Shown one piece after another: positions 4,908-6,502 of a stretch of DNA of 6,502 nt (positions are counted from its first letter, which is position 1; each line of letters begins with the position of its first letter). The position numbers were made by a program, and so were the translations under genes. The notes below the pieces were generated by a model, which saw only the letters and a list, made by a program, of their open reading frames with translations, was not told where the DNA came from and made no database searches. This DNA comes from an uncultured Bacteroidota bacterium (GTDB taxonomy: Bacteria; Bacteroidota; Bacteroidia; Chitinophagales; Chitinophagaceae), in assembly GCA_903851455.1 (NCBI GenBank), contig CAINOM010000711.1, forward strand, positions 1 through 6,502. The letters run 5' to 3'.

Positions 4908-6502
4908 TTACTCGAGTACAAACGCTCCCCTGTCTGCAACAGCATAAACTCGTAACCCGGCATTTGTCCCATCCTTTATAAATTGCTCCCGCTGCCGTGC
5001 GTTAAGCTTGTTGCCGAGGATCACTGTTGAGGGTGAAAAAATGTGCTTCAGTTTTTCTGCGTCCTGTTGCCCTTCACAGTTAACAACCAGGTAATCCACC
5101 GGGAAGGCAGCGCCGACATCGATCGGTCCATTGAGTATCAGCAGTGATTTTCCATTTATATAAGTAAGCTCGTTCCCTTCTTCGTTTTCCTGCTGCCACG
5201 CGCGCCTGGCGATATGCACAGGCCTGGTGACGTAATCAATTTTTTTACCGGTAGTTGTGTCGCCGGGCAAAATGCGATAAGTGTTTCCATTTATCAACTC
5301 TACATGCGCAGTCTTCTTGCAGTTGTAGACCACGAGCAGGTGCTGGCGCAGTCGAATCCATTCATCATTACAAAACGACATCAGCAATACACTACCGGCT
5401 ATCAGTCCCGTGAATAAGGCTGCTTTCTCTTTCTTCAGAAAGAATCGTGCGAAGCCCGTGATGACCAGGTAGAGCACAAGCAGCTCAAAGCCGGTAAGCA
5501 TAAGGAAGTGAAAAGATAAGGGGTTGAGGCTTTGGAGCCATACCACGATCTTGTCGAATACTGTAACAACCCATACAATGACGATACCAATACCCTTTGC
5601 CATCACCGGGATAAAGCTCAATACAATAAGTACAATACCTGCTATCAGCACAAACCCCATGAACAAGTATGCCGCAGCATTGGCAACGATAAACAGCAAG
5701 GGAAACATGTGGAAGTAGTATACGACCAGTGGTGCGGTCAATATCTCTGCAGCAATACTGGCAGCAACTGTTGCCCAGAGTACTTTCGCGATTTTGTTTA
5801 CCGGCGATAGCCATTTATAAACCGGCCGGTAAAATAGTATCAATGATAAGACGGCTACAAATGACAGCTGGAAACCAACGGAGAACAGCCACATAGGCTG
5901 CGCGCACAGCAGCAGGAAGGCAGTGGCCAACAGCTGGTTGAGCCCGTTGCCACGCTGCTGAAGCATCACGGAGAACGCCAGCAATGAGAACATGATAGCA
6001 GCCCTTACAGCCGATGGTGGGGCACCCGCCATTACCACATAGAACCACACCAGCGGGAGCGCAATGGCGTACTTAACCCACAGGTGTTTCTTATGTCGCA
6101 TCCAAAAAAGCAGTGCGGAGATAACCACGAAAAAAATAGACACATTGCCTCCCGAAATAGCAATGATGTGAATGATGCCCGTCTCAGAATAGGATCGCAG
6201 GAGATCTTCATCCAGGTTTACCTCATCTCCGAGCAGCATGGCTTGTATCAGGCCTTTCGTCTTTTTATCGGTGATATATCTGTCCAGTTGCTGCATGCAC
6301 CAGTCGTGCGCACGATCTGCTATGCCGGCGTCCTGCGGATTGCCGGCGGCATAGAGGCGAACATCATCGGGTGAGCAGAATTGCTGGTACACCAGTCCAT
6401 TGCGCCTGCAATAAGTGGCGTAGTCAAATTCAAAAGGGTTTCCTGCATTTTTAATTGGCTGCCATTCTCCCGGCACTAGTATGGTATCACCCTTATGCAG
6501 CA
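4908..6502 (-). CDS. comEC: ComEC/Rec2 competence DNA channel, N-terminus cut by the window edge
   Basis: The inner-membrane channel that passes single-stranded DNA into the cytoplasm during natural transformation. The frame stays open to the right edge, reading LHKGDTILVPGEW upstream of a GTG at 6476; that GTG is inside the OB-fold region, so it is not the start, and perhaps 130-180 N-terminal residues are missing. Numbering from the GTG: end of the OB/DUF4131 region (AGNPFEFDYATY, 11-22), then the Competence domain at about 75-345 with IIHIIAISGGNVSIF (101-115), GAPPSAVRAAIMFS (151-164), FSVGFQLSFVAVLSL (198-212) and APLVVYYFHMFPLLF (248-262). The C-terminal part (about 372-522) sits where other ComEC proteins have a metallo-beta-lactamase-like domain but shows no HxHxDH motif. 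The TAA stop is at 4910-4908. The family call is very secure. Confidence 0.93.
   Translation of the reverse strand, partial: LHKGDTILVPGEWQPIKNAGNPFEFDYATYCRRNGLVYQQFCSPDDVRLYAAGNPQDAGIADRAHDWCMQQLDRYITDKKTKGLIQAMLLGDEVNLDEDLLRSYSETGIIHIIAISGGNVSIFFVVISALLFWMRHKKHLWVKYAIALPLVWFYVVMAGAPPSAVRAAIMFSLLAFSVMLQQRGNGLNQLLATAFLLLCAQPMWLFSVGFQLSFVAVLSLILFYRPVYKWLSPVNKIAKVLWATVAASIAAEILTAPLVVYYFHMFPLLFIVANAAAYLFMGFVLIAGIVLIVLSFIPVMAKGIGIVIVWVVTVFDKIVVWLQSLNPLSFHFLMLTGFELLVLYLVITGFARFFLKKEKAALFTGLIAGSVLLMSFCNDEWIRLRQHLLVVYNCKKTAHVELINGNTYRILPGDTTTGKKIDYVTRPVHIARRAWQQENEEGNELTYINGKSLLILNGPIDVGAAFPVDYLVVNCEGQQDAEKLKHIFSPSTVILGNKLNARQREQFIKDGTNAGLRVYAVADRGAFVLE

Noticed and set aside
6474..6476. GTG as the start codon of comEC
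   Set aside because: The frame continues upstream to the window edge with family-typical sequence (GDTILVPGEW), and the family has an N-terminal OB-fold and membrane region that would be missing.

Overview
The window looks like an ordinary chromosomal segment from a member of the Bacteroidota, possibly close to Chitinophagaceae (the family is a guess). The phylum call rests on four things: a protein built from GldM C-terminal domains, a CarboxypepD_reg-like secreted protein, signal peptides that leave Gln near the mature N-terminus, and the absence of clear Shine-Dalgarno sites together with a TTTG / TAnnTTTG-like promoter. I see no tRNA, rRNA, CRISPR array, insertion sequence or other sign of recent transfer.

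Layout. Positions 1-151 hold the start of a secreted protein on the minus strand that runs off the left edge. It is divergent from a plus-strand gene at 213-899 encoding a small exported protein that resembles only the last two domains of the gliding / type IX secretion protein GldM. That gene converges, with one base between stop codons, on a minus-strand pair: an RND/MMPL-family membrane transporter (3934 down to 1556) followed after 37 bp by a fatty acid 2-hydroxylase-like di-iron enzyme (1518 down to 901). Upstream of the pair, and separated from it by a clear hairpin terminator at 4054-4077, lie a secreted CarboxypepD_reg-like protein with a TTG start (4797 down to 4078) and the competence DNA channel ComEC (4908 to the right edge, N-terminus missing).

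How the genes may work together. The transporter and hydroxylase probably form a two-gene lipid operon: a hydroxylase acting on acyl chains (for example of sphingolipids or sulfonolipids, both known in this phylum) and an RND pump of the kind that moves lipids or other hydrophobic compounds. ComEC is a housekeeping competence gene. The CarboxypepD_reg-like protein is probably a periplasmic or outer-membrane-associated protein of unknown role. The GldM-like protein lacks the GldM membrane helix and so cannot be a proton-driven motor subunit; an accessory or regulatory role near the cell envelope is possible but unproven. I did not find an obvious undescribed system. The points most worth a second look are the stand-alone GldM C-terminal module, the hydroxylase-transporter pair, the asymmetric transporter core and the metal-site-less ComEC tail.
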